Of a stretch of DNA of 64,000 nucleotides, positions 26,824 through 34,832 are shown in pieces (the first letter of the stretch is position 1; the number at the start of each line of letters is the position of its first letter). The notes below the pieces were generated by a model. The model was given only the letters and a program-made list of their open reading frames with translations. It was not told the DNA's origin and ran no database searches. Origin of the DNA: JAAYUH01 sp964640995. Lineage in GTDB: Bacteria > Caldisericota > Caldisericia > B22-G15. The stretch spans positions 124,001 to 188,000 of the forward strand of contig CAZXJJ010000002.1 in NCBI GenBank assembly GCA_964640995.1. The letters are read 5' to 3'. The position numbers were made by a program, and so were the translations under genes.

Positions 26824-27189
26824 ATGGATGGATCATTTTGGGAAAAAATTAAAAAAGGTTTGCAAATTAGTGCTGAAAAAACAAAAGAATTTGCAGAAAT
26901 TGCAAATATTAAAGGCGCAATTCTCATTTTAGAGAACAAAAAGGGAGGAAAACTTAAAGAACTTGGTACAAAAGTTTATGACTTTTATAAACAGGGTAAA
27001 ACAAAAGATGAAATTTTTGAGGCAATAAATTCTATTTTTGAAGAGATAAAGAAAATAGAAAATGAAATAAAAGAAAGAGAAGAGGAGATTGAAAAAATTA
27101 AATCTCAAAAGGATATAAAGGATGAGGAGGTTAAGAAAATAGAGGAGGAAGTAAAAAAGGAAGTTAAAGAGGAAGAGAAAGAGCAATGA
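26824..27189 (+). CDS. Small charged coiled-coil protein
   Basis: 121 residues, function unknown. The N-terminal 30 residues (FWEKIKKGLQISAEKTKEFA) look like an amphipathic helix; a short middle segment (KLKELGTKVYDFYKQGKTKD) is followed by a long Glu/Lys coiled coil to the end. ATG 26824 lies 8 bases after GGAGG; GTG at 26815 overlaps that ribosome site. The ATGA overlap with the peptidase gene indicates coupling. It resembles small bacterial envelope-stress-type helical proteins only in general character. Confidence 0.75.
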   Translation: MDGSFWEKIKKGLQISAEKTKEFAEIANIKGAILILENKKGGKLKELGTKVYDFYKQGKTKDEIFEAINSIFEEIKKIENEIKEREEEIEKIKSQKDIKDEEVKKIEEEVKKEVKEEEKEQ

Positions 27190-28262
27190 TGAATTATGCC
27201 ATAAAAAATTTTATTGAACTTTGTAAAATTCCCTCTCCTTCAGGAAAAGAAGAAAAAGTAAGAGAAAAAATTTTAGAACTATATAAAGATCTTGGAGAAT
27301 GGAAAATAGATAAAACAGGAAATATGTATTTGAAAGTTGGAAAAGGAGACAAAGCACTTTTATTAAATGCACATATAGATACAGTTCCTGTTGATGGCGA
27401 TAATATAAATATCATTGTTGAAAATGGAGTTATCAAGACAGATGGAAAAACAATTTTAGGTGCAGATGACAAATCTGGTGTTATTGCAATTCTTGAAGGT
27501 ATTAAGAGAAAAAAAGATGAACTTAAAGGAGTAGTTGACATAGTTTTAACAGTTGAGGAGGAAACTGGACTTAAAGGAGCAAAAAATTTAGATTTATCAT
27601 TACTTGAAGCAAAAGATGGATTTGTTTTTGATATGCATAATCCACCAGGTGAAATTGTTACTGAATCACCATATCACAATACTTTTAAATTTTTCATTTA
27701 TGGTAAAGCTTCCCACGCAGGAGCAGAACCTGAAAAAGGAATAAATGCAATTTTACTGTCCTCAAGAGCAATAAATAGAATTAAAATAGGGAAAATTGAT
27801 GATGAAACAACTGCAAACATTGGAGTTATAAAAGGTGGTAGCGCAACAAATGTTGTACCTGATTATGTTGAAATTCATGGTGAAGCAAGAAGTAGAGATG
27901 AGAATAAACTTTTAAATTTAACTGATGAGATTATAAATATTTTTACAGAAGAGGTTGAAAAAGGCGGAGGTAGGTTAGATTATTATTTAAATAGAGAATA
28001 TAATGGATATAAATTTTCAGAAAATGATAAATTAATTTTATTAATAAAAAAAGTTTTTGAATCACTAAATATTAAACCTATTACAAGACCAACTATGGGT
28101 GGTTCTGATTCAAACATATTCCATGAAAAAGGGATAAAAACAATAGTTCTTTCTTGTGGAATGATGAATGTTCATACAAAAGAAGAATATATAAAAATTG
28201 AAGATTTAGAAAAAACTATAAATGTTGTTGAAAAGATAATCGATTTCTACTTTGAGGAATAA
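27186..28262 (+). CDS. M20-family peptidase, peptidase T-like
   Basis: 358 residues, a two-zinc aminopeptidase of the M20/PepT-like group. Zinc and catalytic residues appear in LNAHIDTVPVDG (His, Asp), LGADDKSGV (bridging Asp) and TVEEETGLKGA (catalytic Glu and zinc Glu). The dimerisation lid starts near KASHAGAEPEKG, and a late GGSDSNIFHEKG supplies the last His. Probably cytosolic di- or tripeptide cleavage; a deacylase role cannot be excluded. It overlaps the previous and next genes by 4 and 1 bases. Confidence 0.9.
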   Translation: MMNYAIKNFIELCKIPSPSGKEEKVREKILELYKDLGEWKIDKTGNMYLKVGKGDKALLLNAHIDTVPVDGDNINIIVENGVIKTDGKTILGADDKSGVIAILEGIKRKKDELKGVVDIVLTVEEETGLKGAKNLDLSLLEAKDGFVFDMHNPPGEIVTESPYHNTFKFFIYGKASHAGAEPEKGINAILLSSRAINRIKIGKIDDETTANIGVIKGGSATNVVPDYVEIHGEARSRDENKLLNLTDEIINIFTEEVEKGGGRLDYYLNREYNGYKFSENDKLILLIKKVFESLNIKPITRPTMGGSDSNIFHEKGIKTIVLSCGMMNVHTKEEYIKIEDLEKTINVVEKIIDFYFEE

Positions 28263-28792
28263 TGGAAAAAAAGATAAGTGAATATCTGGTTTTCGATGGA
28301 AAACTTATAAAAGTTTTTGAAAGAAAAGTATTGGTTAATGAAAATAGAGAAACCTTAAGAGAAATTGTAATTCACCCTGGTGCAGTAGGAATAATTGCTT
28401 TAACAAGAGAGAAAAAATTAATTCTTGTTAGACAATTTAGAGCCCCTTTTGAAAAAGAACTTCTAGAAATTCCAGCAGGAAAATTAGAAAAAGGTGAGGA
28501 CCCTCTTGTTTGTGCCAAAAGAGAACTTTTGGAAGAAACAGGTTTCTCTGGGGATTTTGAAAAAATAGGTACATTTACATCATCTCCTGGTTTCACAAAT
28601 GAAATAATTCATATATTTCTATGTAAAAACGCCTTCTTTTATTCGAATGAATTTAAACATGAAGGAGAAATTGAAAAGGTAGTTTTATTTGATATAGAAG
28701 AGGCTTATAAACTTCTTTTAAGAGGTGAAATAGAAGACCTCAAAACCGCTTTTTCAATTTCATACATACATGAAAACTCTAAATCTATTTGA
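28262..28792 (+). CDS. Nudix hydrolase, ADP-ribose pyrophosphatase-like
   Basis: 176 residues with a complete Nudix box (start GKLEKGEDPL, end RELLEETG, about residues 77-99) and upstream EIPAGKLEKG and LVRQFRAP, the pattern of ADP-ribose pyrophosphatases. It hydrolyses nucleoside diphosphates linked to another moiety, most likely ADP-ribose. The start overlaps the peptidase stop (TAATG) and its end overlaps xerD by 23 bases. Confidence 0.92.
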   Translation: MEKKISEYLVFDGKLIKVFERKVLVNENRETLREIVIHPGAVGIIALTREKKLILVRQFRAPFEKELLEIPAGKLEKGEDPLVCAKRELLEETGFSGDFEKIGTFTSSPGFTNEIIHIFLCKNAFFYSNEFKHEGEIEKVVLFDIEEAYKLLLRGEIEDLKTAFSISYIHENSKSI

Positions 28793-29687
28793 AACCTTCA
28801 TTTCCTATCTCGAATTTGAAAAAGAGTTTTCAAAAAATACAATTGAATCATATAAAAATGATTTAGAAGATTTCAAAGAATATCTTGATTTAATTAATAA
28901 AACTCCAGAAGATACAGACAAAAAAGACGCCTTCAACTATTTAATATTTCTTTCAAAAAAGAAACTTAAACCATCTTCCTTAAGAAGAAAAATATCAGCA
29001 ATAAGATCTTTTTACAAATTTTTGATTAAAGAGGAACTAATTAAAAAAGACCCAACAGTTGATTTGACATTTCCAAAAAATGAGAAAAGGCTTCCACAAG
29101 TTTTGACAATTGAAGAAATAGAAAAACTAATTAATATTATTGATAATAAAACAGTTAAGGGAAAAAGAGACAAAGCAATAATTGAACTTTTATATAGTTC
29201 TGGTTTAAGGGTTTCAGAAATACTCAATTTAAAAATTAATGACCTTGATTTTGAGAATAATTACTTAAAATGTTTTGGAAAGGGAAGCAAAGAAAGAATT
29301 GTTCCATTTGGTGAACTTGCAAAAACGTACATAATTGACTACCTAAAAGAAAGAGAGAGATTGAAAATTGATAGTGAACTTTTATTTGTAAACAAAAAAG
29401 GTGAAAAATTATTAAGACAGCATATAAATAATTTATTAAGAATTTATTCAAAAAAAGCAAAACTTAAGAAAAATGTTCATCCTCATATGTTAAGGCATTC
29501 ATTCGCAACACATCTTCTTGAAAGAGGAGCAGATTTAAGAAGTGTGCAGGAACTATTGGGTCATGTTGATATTTCAACTACACAAATATATACTCATTTA
29601 ACCAAAGATTATTTAAGAGAGATTTATCTCTCAACACATCCTTTGTGGAGGAAAAATGATAAAAAGAGTAATACTAGTGATTCTTGA
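28770..29687 (+). CDS. xerD: XerC/XerD-type tyrosine recombinase
   Basis: 305 residues, the standard length. An N-terminal SAM-like core-binding domain (about 1-95) is followed by a catalytic domain with Arg in LYSSGLRVSEIL, the Lys in a beta-hairpin (FGKGSKER), His-x-x-Arg in HPHMLRHSFATHL, GHVDISTTQIYTH, and the nucleophilic Tyr in that last motif. It most likely resolves chromosome dimers; no second Xer gene or dif-like site is seen here. It sits inside a housekeeping operon with no flanking repeats, which argues against a mobile-element integrase. Confidence 0.9.
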   Translation: MKTLNLFETFISYLEFEKEFSKNTIESYKNDLEDFKEYLDLINKTPEDTDKKDAFNYLIFLSKKKLKPSSLRRKISAIRSFYKFLIKEELIKKDPTVDLTFPKNEKRLPQVLTIEEIEKLINIIDNKTVKGKRDKAIIELLYSSGLRVSEILNLKINDLDFENNYLKCFGKGSKERIVPFGELAKTYIIDYLKERERLKIDSELLFVNKKGEKLLRQHINNLLRIYSKKAKLKKNVHPHMLRHSFATHLLERGADLRSVQELLGHVDISTTQIYTHLTKDYLREIYLSTHPLWRKNDKKSNTSDS

Positions 29688-30813
29688 TGGAGTAGGAGTT
29701 GGTGGAGCAAAAGATGCTAAAGAATTTGGAGATGAGAATAGTAATACATTGCTTAATGTAATAGAAAAAACAGGAATAAAACTTCCAAACTTAACAAACT
29801 TTGGGATGTTAAATTTACTTTACAATATGAAAATTGAGACTCTATCTTCTTATGGAATTTTAAAAGAAGAATCTCCAGGAAAAGATACAACGACAGGTCA
29901 TTGGGAATTAATGGGAGTAAAACTCACAAAGCCATTTCCAGTTTACCCTAATGGTTTTCCAGATGAAATAATTAAAGAGTTTGAAAAAAGAATAGGAAAA
30001 AAGGTTTTATGGAACAAACCAGCATCTGGAACCGAAATTATAAAAAATTTAGGTGAAGAGCACATCAAAACTGGATATCCAATAGTTTATACTTCTGCTG
30101 ATTCAGTTTTTCAAATTGCAGCACATGTTGATCTAATACCTTTAAATGAACTATACAAGATGTGTGAAATAGCAAGGGAAATTCTGAAAGGAGAACACGC
30201 TGTTGCAAGAGTAATAGCAAGACCCTTTGCAGGTGAGATAGGAAAATTTTATAGAACTCCTGATAGAAAAGATTATTCCCTTGAACCTCCAGAAGAAACT
30301 CTTCTTGACATTATGATAAAGAAGGGATTCAAAACTTTTGGTATTGGAAAAGTATATGATATTTTTGCAAAAAGAGGCTTTTCTCAAATAGTGCATATAG
30401 AAAATAACACAGAAAACATGGCAGTTTTGTTAAAAGCAACAATTGAGGAAAGGGATTATTCTTTAATTTTTACAAACCTTGTTGATTTTGATATGAATTA
30501 TGGACATAGAAGAGATCTTTGGGGATTTGCAAATGCTCTACTTGAGTTTGATGGTTTTTTAGGAAATTATTTAAGATGGCTAAAAGATGATGATATTCTA
30601 ATAATAACAGCAGATCATGGAAATGACCCAACATTTTTAAAACATACAGATCATACAAGAGAAAATGTTCCAATTTTTATTTATGGGAAAAATATTAAGA
30701 GAAATAATTACATCGGAATTAATAAATTTTCTGATCTTAGTGCAACAATAGGTGAAATTTTTGGTCTGAAAACTAACTACGGTAAATCTTTTTTTAAAAA
30801 AATTGTGGTATAA
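29656..30813 (+). CDS. deoB: Phosphopentomutase
   Basis: 385 residues. It interconverts (deoxy)ribose 1- and 5-phosphate in nucleoside breakdown. Alkaline-phosphatase-type metal motifs: ILDGVGVGGAKDAKEFGDE, PGKDTTTGHWE (phospho-Thr), DHGNDPT and HTDHTRE. ATG 29656 lies inside the end of xerD (32-base overlap). Together with two BMP nucleoside-type importers and a nucleoside kinase it supports nucleoside scavenging as a carbon source. Confidence 0.96.
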   Translation: MIKRVILVILDGVGVGGAKDAKEFGDENSNTLLNVIEKTGIKLPNLTNFGMLNLLYNMKIETLSSYGILKEESPGKDTTTGHWELMGVKLTKPFPVYPNGFPDEIIKEFEKRIGKKVLWNKPASGTEIIKNLGEEHIKTGYPIVYTSADSVFQIAAHVDLIPLNELYKMCEIAREILKGEHAVARVIARPFAGEIGKFYRTPDRKDYSLEPPEETLLDIMIKKGFKTFGIGKVYDIFAKRGFSQIVHIENNTENMAVLLKATIEERDYSLIFTNLVDFDMNYGHRRDLWGFANALLEFDGFLGNYLRWLKDDDILIITADHGNDPTFLKHTDHTRENVPIFIYGKNIKRNNYIGINKFSDLSATIGEIFGLKTNYGKSFFKKIVV

Positions 30814-30814
30814 T
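30809..30814 (+). promoter_or_regulatory. -10 element of tmRNA
   Basis: A perfect TATAAT at 30809-30814 ends 9 bases before the first base of mature tmRNA and overlaps the deoB stop codon. No convincing -35 box lies 17 bases upstream. Confidence 0.6.
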
Positions 30815-30823
30815 AAAAAATGC

Positions 30824-31176
30824 GGGGGCGAAAGGAGCTCGACATGGAATGGAGGTTTAAACCAGCAGGTGGGTTTGAGAGAACCCTAAAACTCTCAAAA
30901 GACTTAAAATGCCAACACAAATTATGCTTTTGCAGTAGCATAAGTTCTACTGCCAGTTTGGGAGATTCTGGTCTCCTTGGTCTCTCAAGCTGAGGCGAAA
31001 AGGAGACTCGCCTTTATCCTCATCCTCTGGGATAAAGGTTAAAAATATGAGGATACGCTTCTCTCCTCTGTGCCTGTTCAGAAGAGAGAAGAAGAGAAAG
31101 AAATAACAGGCTAAACCTGTAGAAGGTTTAAACTGAGATTCCATGGACGCGGGTTCAATTCCCGCCGCCTCCACCA
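30824..31176 (+). ncRNA. ssrA: tmRNA
   Basis: 353 bases. It rescues stalled ribosomes and tags proteins for proteolysis. The 5' GGGGGCG pairs with the 3' CGCCTCC (one G-T), followed by A and an encoded CCA. The T-arm CGGGTTCAATTCCCG and the start GGGGGCGAAAGGAGCTCGAC are typical. The tag frame at 30911-30943 reads ANTNYAFAVA then TAA, giving (A)ANTNYAFAVA after the alanine carried by tmRNA itself. The tag ends in Val-Ala instead of the frequent Leu-Ala-Ala. Several paired regions follow, consistent with the pseudoknot ring. Confidence 0.95.
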
Positions 31177-31182
31177 ATTTAA

Positions 31183-32862
31183 ATGGATATAAAAAAATTA
31201 AGTGAATTTATAAAATATCTTGAAATCTCCTCTTTTTTACATGATATAGGAAAAATTTCTTCTCATTTTTTATTATCAAAAGATAAAGATTTAAACATTA
31301 AAGATCAACATGCAGTTTTAATTTTTGAAGATAAATTAGGAGAAAACTTAAATAAATTTTTAAGAACTCCATTAAGTAAAAAATTTCCAAATTTTAAAGA
31401 CCTCTTGGAAGAGATTGCGCCTATTAATTTTATTTGTTCTCATCATGGTTGTGAAAGATGTAAATTTTCAAATGGATGTAAAAAGTATGATAAAAATTTT
31501 TTTATAAAGATACTTCAAATATCAGATCGACTTGATTCATCAAATCCACCGAACAGCGGAAAACAACCATTTTATTCTGTCTATATTCAAGACTTTTTTG
31601 GAAATGTTAAAAAAATAGATTTTGAAAGAATTGATTTATTAAGAATAAAATTTTTAAATCTTCTTGATTATTATATTCATAATTTGAATAGAGAAGAGGT
31701 TTTTAAAATTTCAAAATTATTTATGGAAAATGCTTTATCAGAGACAAGAAGTGGAGCAAATGATATAAATTTATACAATCACTCAAAAGCAACATCTTCT
31801 GTTTTTAAAATAATTCTTTTTGACTATTTCTATTTTGGATTAGAACCTCCATCATCAATCTTTGATGTTGAAATAAAATTTTTAAGAACAAAAGGAGGTT
31901 TTAAAAAATTAATAGAAGAAGAAATATCATTTGGAAATTTAATTTTTGCTTTAGAGGATTTTGAATATTATATTACAGGAAAAGGGGTAGATAAATTATT
32001 TTTAAAGATAAATAGATTAGATGGTATTTTTGTTGATGAAATTAATATCAATAAAACAAAAAATAAATATTTTTATCCTATAAATCCGGAGGAAATTTTA
32101 AAAACAATTTTTGTAAAAATTCCTGAAGATATTGGCTTAACTTTTGAAGATATTATAAAGGGAACTATGGAGTTAATTAATTATGGAAGATATAGTGAAT
32201 TTCGAGAATTAAAATTAAAAATTAAAGGTGTTAAAAAACATATAAGAAATCTTAAAAGAGGAAATAAAATTAAAGAAGTTCAAAAGAAGATTAAAGAATT
32301 TAAAAAATTAGAGAGTAGATTTAATTATCTTAAAAAACTATTGAATAAAGATTTTAATCTCAATAATATTGAAAAATTTTTAATGAAAACTCTTGCGCCA
32401 ATTAGACCCCCCTCAATATCAAAATTTTCAGAGTATATACTCGATTTAATGAAAAAAAAGAAACTTAATTTAAATGAAATCGCTTTTGAAGTTTTTTTAA
32501 AAAAACCACTGACACTATCAAGAATTATCCAATATAATTTTGATTTAATTAAATATAGAAAGATAGAAAAAATACCTAAGTTTATTGGAAAAGTTAAATA
32601 TACAAACAAAAAACCAATAGAAAAATATTATGAAATAAAAGAAGTCATAAATGAGAATGGAGATATAATAATAAAATTAAAAAATGGTAAAACTTTAAAA
32701 ATACCTGTAACATATAACCAAAAAGAGATTGATAAATTAAATCTATATTTTATTGGAAAGATAGATAGAAGTGACTCTTTAATATTTCCTTTGGGTAAAG
32801 GTAGAAGTTTAATTCATATTACAAAATTAAGAGAGAAAGATAAAATAAAATTGATAATTTAA
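31183..32862 (+). CDS. Stand-alone Cas10/Csx11-like HD-domain protein
   Basis: 559 residues. The N-terminal 200 residues resemble the HD nuclease region of Cas10-like type III CRISPR proteins: FLHDIGKI (His20-Asp21), CSHHGC at 85-90, ISDRLDSSNP (Asp115), and ETRSGANDINLYNHSKATSS near 177-196, which matches the Asn-Asp-x-x-Leu-x-x-His-Ser pattern of Csm1/Csx11. A Cys cluster (C85, C90, C93, C99) could bind zinc. There is no GGDD cyclase palm. A Lys/Glu coiled coil (about 340-385) and a beta-rich C-terminus follow. The ATG is 6 bases after the tmRNA CCA, with no Shine-Dalgarno site. No cas gene or repeat array is nearby. Function unknown. Confidence 0.6.
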   Translation: MDIKKLSEFIKYLEISSFLHDIGKISSHFLLSKDKDLNIKDQHAVLIFEDKLGENLNKFLRTPLSKKFPNFKDLLEEIAPINFICSHHGCERCKFSNGCKKYDKNFFIKILQISDRLDSSNPPNSGKQPFYSVYIQDFFGNVKKIDFERIDLLRIKFLNLLDYYIHNLNREEVFKISKLFMENALSETRSGANDINLYNHSKATSSVFKIILFDYFYFGLEPPSSIFDVEIKFLRTKGGFKKLIEEEISFGNLIFALEDFEYYITGKGVDKLFLKINRLDGIFVDEININKTKNKYFYPINPEEILKTIFVKIPEDIGLTFEDIIKGTMELINYGRYSEFRELKLKIKGVKKHIRNLKRGNKIKEVQKKIKEFKKLESRFNYLKKLLNKDFNLNNIEKFLMKTLAPIRPPSISKFSEYILDLMKKKKLNLNEIAFEVFLKKPLTLSRIIQYNFDLIKYRKIEKIPKFIGKVKYTNKKPIEKYYEIKEVINENGDIIIKLKNGKTLKIPVTYNQKEIDKLNLYFIGKIDRSDSLIFPLGKGRSLIHITKLREKDKIKLII

Positions 32863-32863
32863 T

Positions 32864-33781
32864 TTATTCTCTGCTATAAGGTTTACCAACTGATGCTGGA
32901 AATTCAATTTGTTTTTTGAATATCATCATTACAAGTAAAACTGAAATAAAAGGAAGCATCAAGAAAAATTGATATGGAATTCTTTGAGAAATTACCTGTA
33001 ATCTGAATGCTATAACCTCAATCGCTGCAAATAAAAAGCCACCAAGAATTGCTCTTTGTGGTCTCCAACTTGCAAATATTGCAATTCCAACAGCCATAAA
33101 ACCTCTTCCTGCTGATATGTCTGGAGTATAGGTTCCTGTTATTACAATTGGCAAATAAGCACCAGAAATTCCAATTAAAATTGAACCAATTACAGTTGAT
33201 AATATTCTTCTTTTTGTAACATTTACACCAACAACATCTGCTGCCCTAGGATTTTCTCCAATTGCTCTTGTCTCAAGTCCAATTTTAGTTCTATAATAAA
33301 ACCACCATGCAAAAATAATTACAAAATATAAAAAATAAACAATTACATCTTGATTTAAAAATGCTGAAACAATTGGTATTCTATTTAAAAAAGGATTGCT
33401 TATTGCTGGAGTTTTTGGTGCTCTTGGAGCAGTGAGTCTTACTCCAATTATTAATTTATAGAAAAGATCTGAAAGTCCTGTTCCTAAAATTACAAGAGAT
33501 ATACCAAGAACAAATTGGTTCACTTTAAATTTTTCATGAATTAATGAAAGAATCAGTCCAAAAATTCCTCCTAAAATAGCACCAACAATAAAGCCTAAAA
33601 TTGAATTTTGAGACAAATAACTTACTATAAAGCCTAAGGAAGCAGAAGCAAGCATTATACCTTCTCCAGAAACATTAAAAATTCCGGATCTTCCAGCAAT
33701 AACAATTCCTAAACTTGTTAATGTATAAACAACTGCGTAAGTAATTGTTTGAGAGATAAATGAATTTATAGCATTTAACAT
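32864..33781 (-). CDS. BMP-type ABC transporter permease, second subunit (system 2)
   Basis: 305 residues, about 8-9 membrane spans, paralogous to the gene at 3398-4333. Family blocks: GRSGIFNVSGEGIML, IGENPRAADVVGVNVTKRR, SAGRGFMAVGIAIFASW. ATG 33781 lies 10 bases after AAAGGAGG; a TTG at 33802 sits inside the upstream permease, ahead of this ribosome site, and is less likely. It is the last gene of the second nucleoside-type operon. The stop is 1 base from the convergent HD gene's stop. Confidence 0.9.
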   Translation of the reverse strand: MLNAINSFISQTITYAVVYTLTSLGIVIAGRSGIFNVSGEGIMLASASLGFIVSYLSQNSILGFIVGAILGGIFGLILSLIHEKFKVNQFVLGISLVILGTGLSDLFYKLIIGVRLTAPRAPKTPAISNPFLNRIPIVSAFLNQDVIVYFLYFVIIFAWWFYYRTKIGLETRAIGENPRAADVVGVNVTKRRILSTVIGSILIGISGAYLPIVITGTYTPDISAGRGFMAVGIAIFASWRPQRAILGGFLFAAIEVIAFRLQVISQRIPYQFFLMLPFISVLLVMMIFKKQIEFPASVGKPYSRE

Positions 33782-33782
33782 T

Positions 33783-34832
33783 TTATTTTTTCCTCCTTTC
33801 AAATGCCTCTCTGAATATCACAATGAAAAGAACAATTAATGCTTGAGCAACAAAAACCATTTCAACTGGAATTTGCATTGTTCTTTGAAGAGCATCAGCA
33901 CCAACAAGCAAAACAGACATTAAAAATGCAGCAACAGGTACTCCAATTGGGTTCCCAGAAACTATTAAACTTGTTAAAATTCCAAAAATTCCATATTGTG
34001 CGCCACTTGTTTGAGCAAAACCTTCAATCAATTTCTTATGTATATTAATAACTTCAAGTGTTCCACCAAGACCTGCAAGTGCTCCTGAAACAAAAAATGT
34101 TATAAGTATTGTTTTATGAAAATTTATTCCATAAGTTTGTGCAGCATCTAAATTATAACCAATTGCTTTTATTTCATACCCGAGTTTTGTTTTTAAAATC
34201 AAAATATAAACAAAGACAATTGTAATAACTGCAAAAATTATTGAGTAAGGAATACCATAAATAATTCCTAATGTACCTGATTTTGGAAGTGGTAAAGTAA
34301 TTGGATGACCCTCAAATGGGTCTCTATAAAGTGGATTTGTTGCAATAAAATTTAAAAATTGCATTGCTACAAAATTTAACATTATTGTTGAAATTATTGG
34401 GTTTATATCAAACTTTGCTGTAAGATATCCAGCAATCAAAGCAAAAAGACCACCTGCAACAATTCCAGAAAAAATTAGAAGTGGAATCATAACAAAAGAT
34501 GGTAAATTTAATCCAAATTGATTTGAAATTGTGAGTCCTACAACAGAAGCAATAGTCCCACCAACAAGCATCTGACCAAATGCTCCAATATTAAAAAACT
34601 TAATCATAAAAGGAATTGTAAATGCATAAGTTGTAAAAATTAAAGGAATTGTTTTTTTAATTGTTTCTTGAAAACCAAACGATGATCTAAATGAAGTTGT
34701 AAGTAGTGTCCTTAAAACTCTTAAAACATTGTATCTAAAAAGCAAAGAAATTATGGAAATAACAAGAAATGCTAGAAAAATCGAAAGTAAATATATGACA
34801 AAGTTTTTTAAAAATTTTTTCATATCTCTCAT
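33783..34832 (-). CDS. BMP-type ABC transporter permease, first subunit (system 2)
   Basis: 349 residues, paralogous to the CTG-started permease at 4330-5391 and of equal length, which supports that gene's long reading. Blocks: IKFFNIGAFGQMLVGGTIAS, DINPIISTIMLNFVAMQFLN, AIGYNLDAAQTYGINFHKT. The ATG at 34832 overlaps the ATPase stop (ATGA). It is an integral membrane channel half paired with the next gene. Confidence 0.92.
   Translation of the reverse strand: MRDMKKFLKNFVIYLLSIFLAFLVISIISLLFRYNVLRVLRTLLTTSFRSSFGFQETIKKTIPLIFTTYAFTIPFMIKFFNIGAFGQMLVGGTIASVVGLTISNQFGLNLPSFVMIPLLIFSGIVAGGLFALIAGYLTAKFDINPIISTIMLNFVAMQFLNFIATNPLYRDPFEGHPITLPLPKSGTLGIIYGIPYSIIFAVITIVFVYILILKTKLGYEIKAIGYNLDAAQTYGINFHKTILITFFVSGALAGLGGTLEVINIHKKLIEGFAQTSGAQYGIFGILTSLIVSGNPIGVPVAAFLMSVLLVGADALQRTMQIPVEMVFVAQALIVLFIVIFREAFERRKK

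Noticed and set aside
28770..29687. Integrase marking a mobile element
   Set aside because: The protein is XerD-like in length and motifs, sits in an overlapping housekeeping operon, and no att-like repeats or cargo genes flank it.
30947..31177. Open frame of 76 codons on the minus strand
   Set aside because: It lies entirely antisense to tmRNA, whose ends, tag and T-arm are clear.
31183..32862. Part of a CRISPR-Cas locus
   Set aside because: No repeat-spacer array and no other cas gene is visible on either strand in the window.
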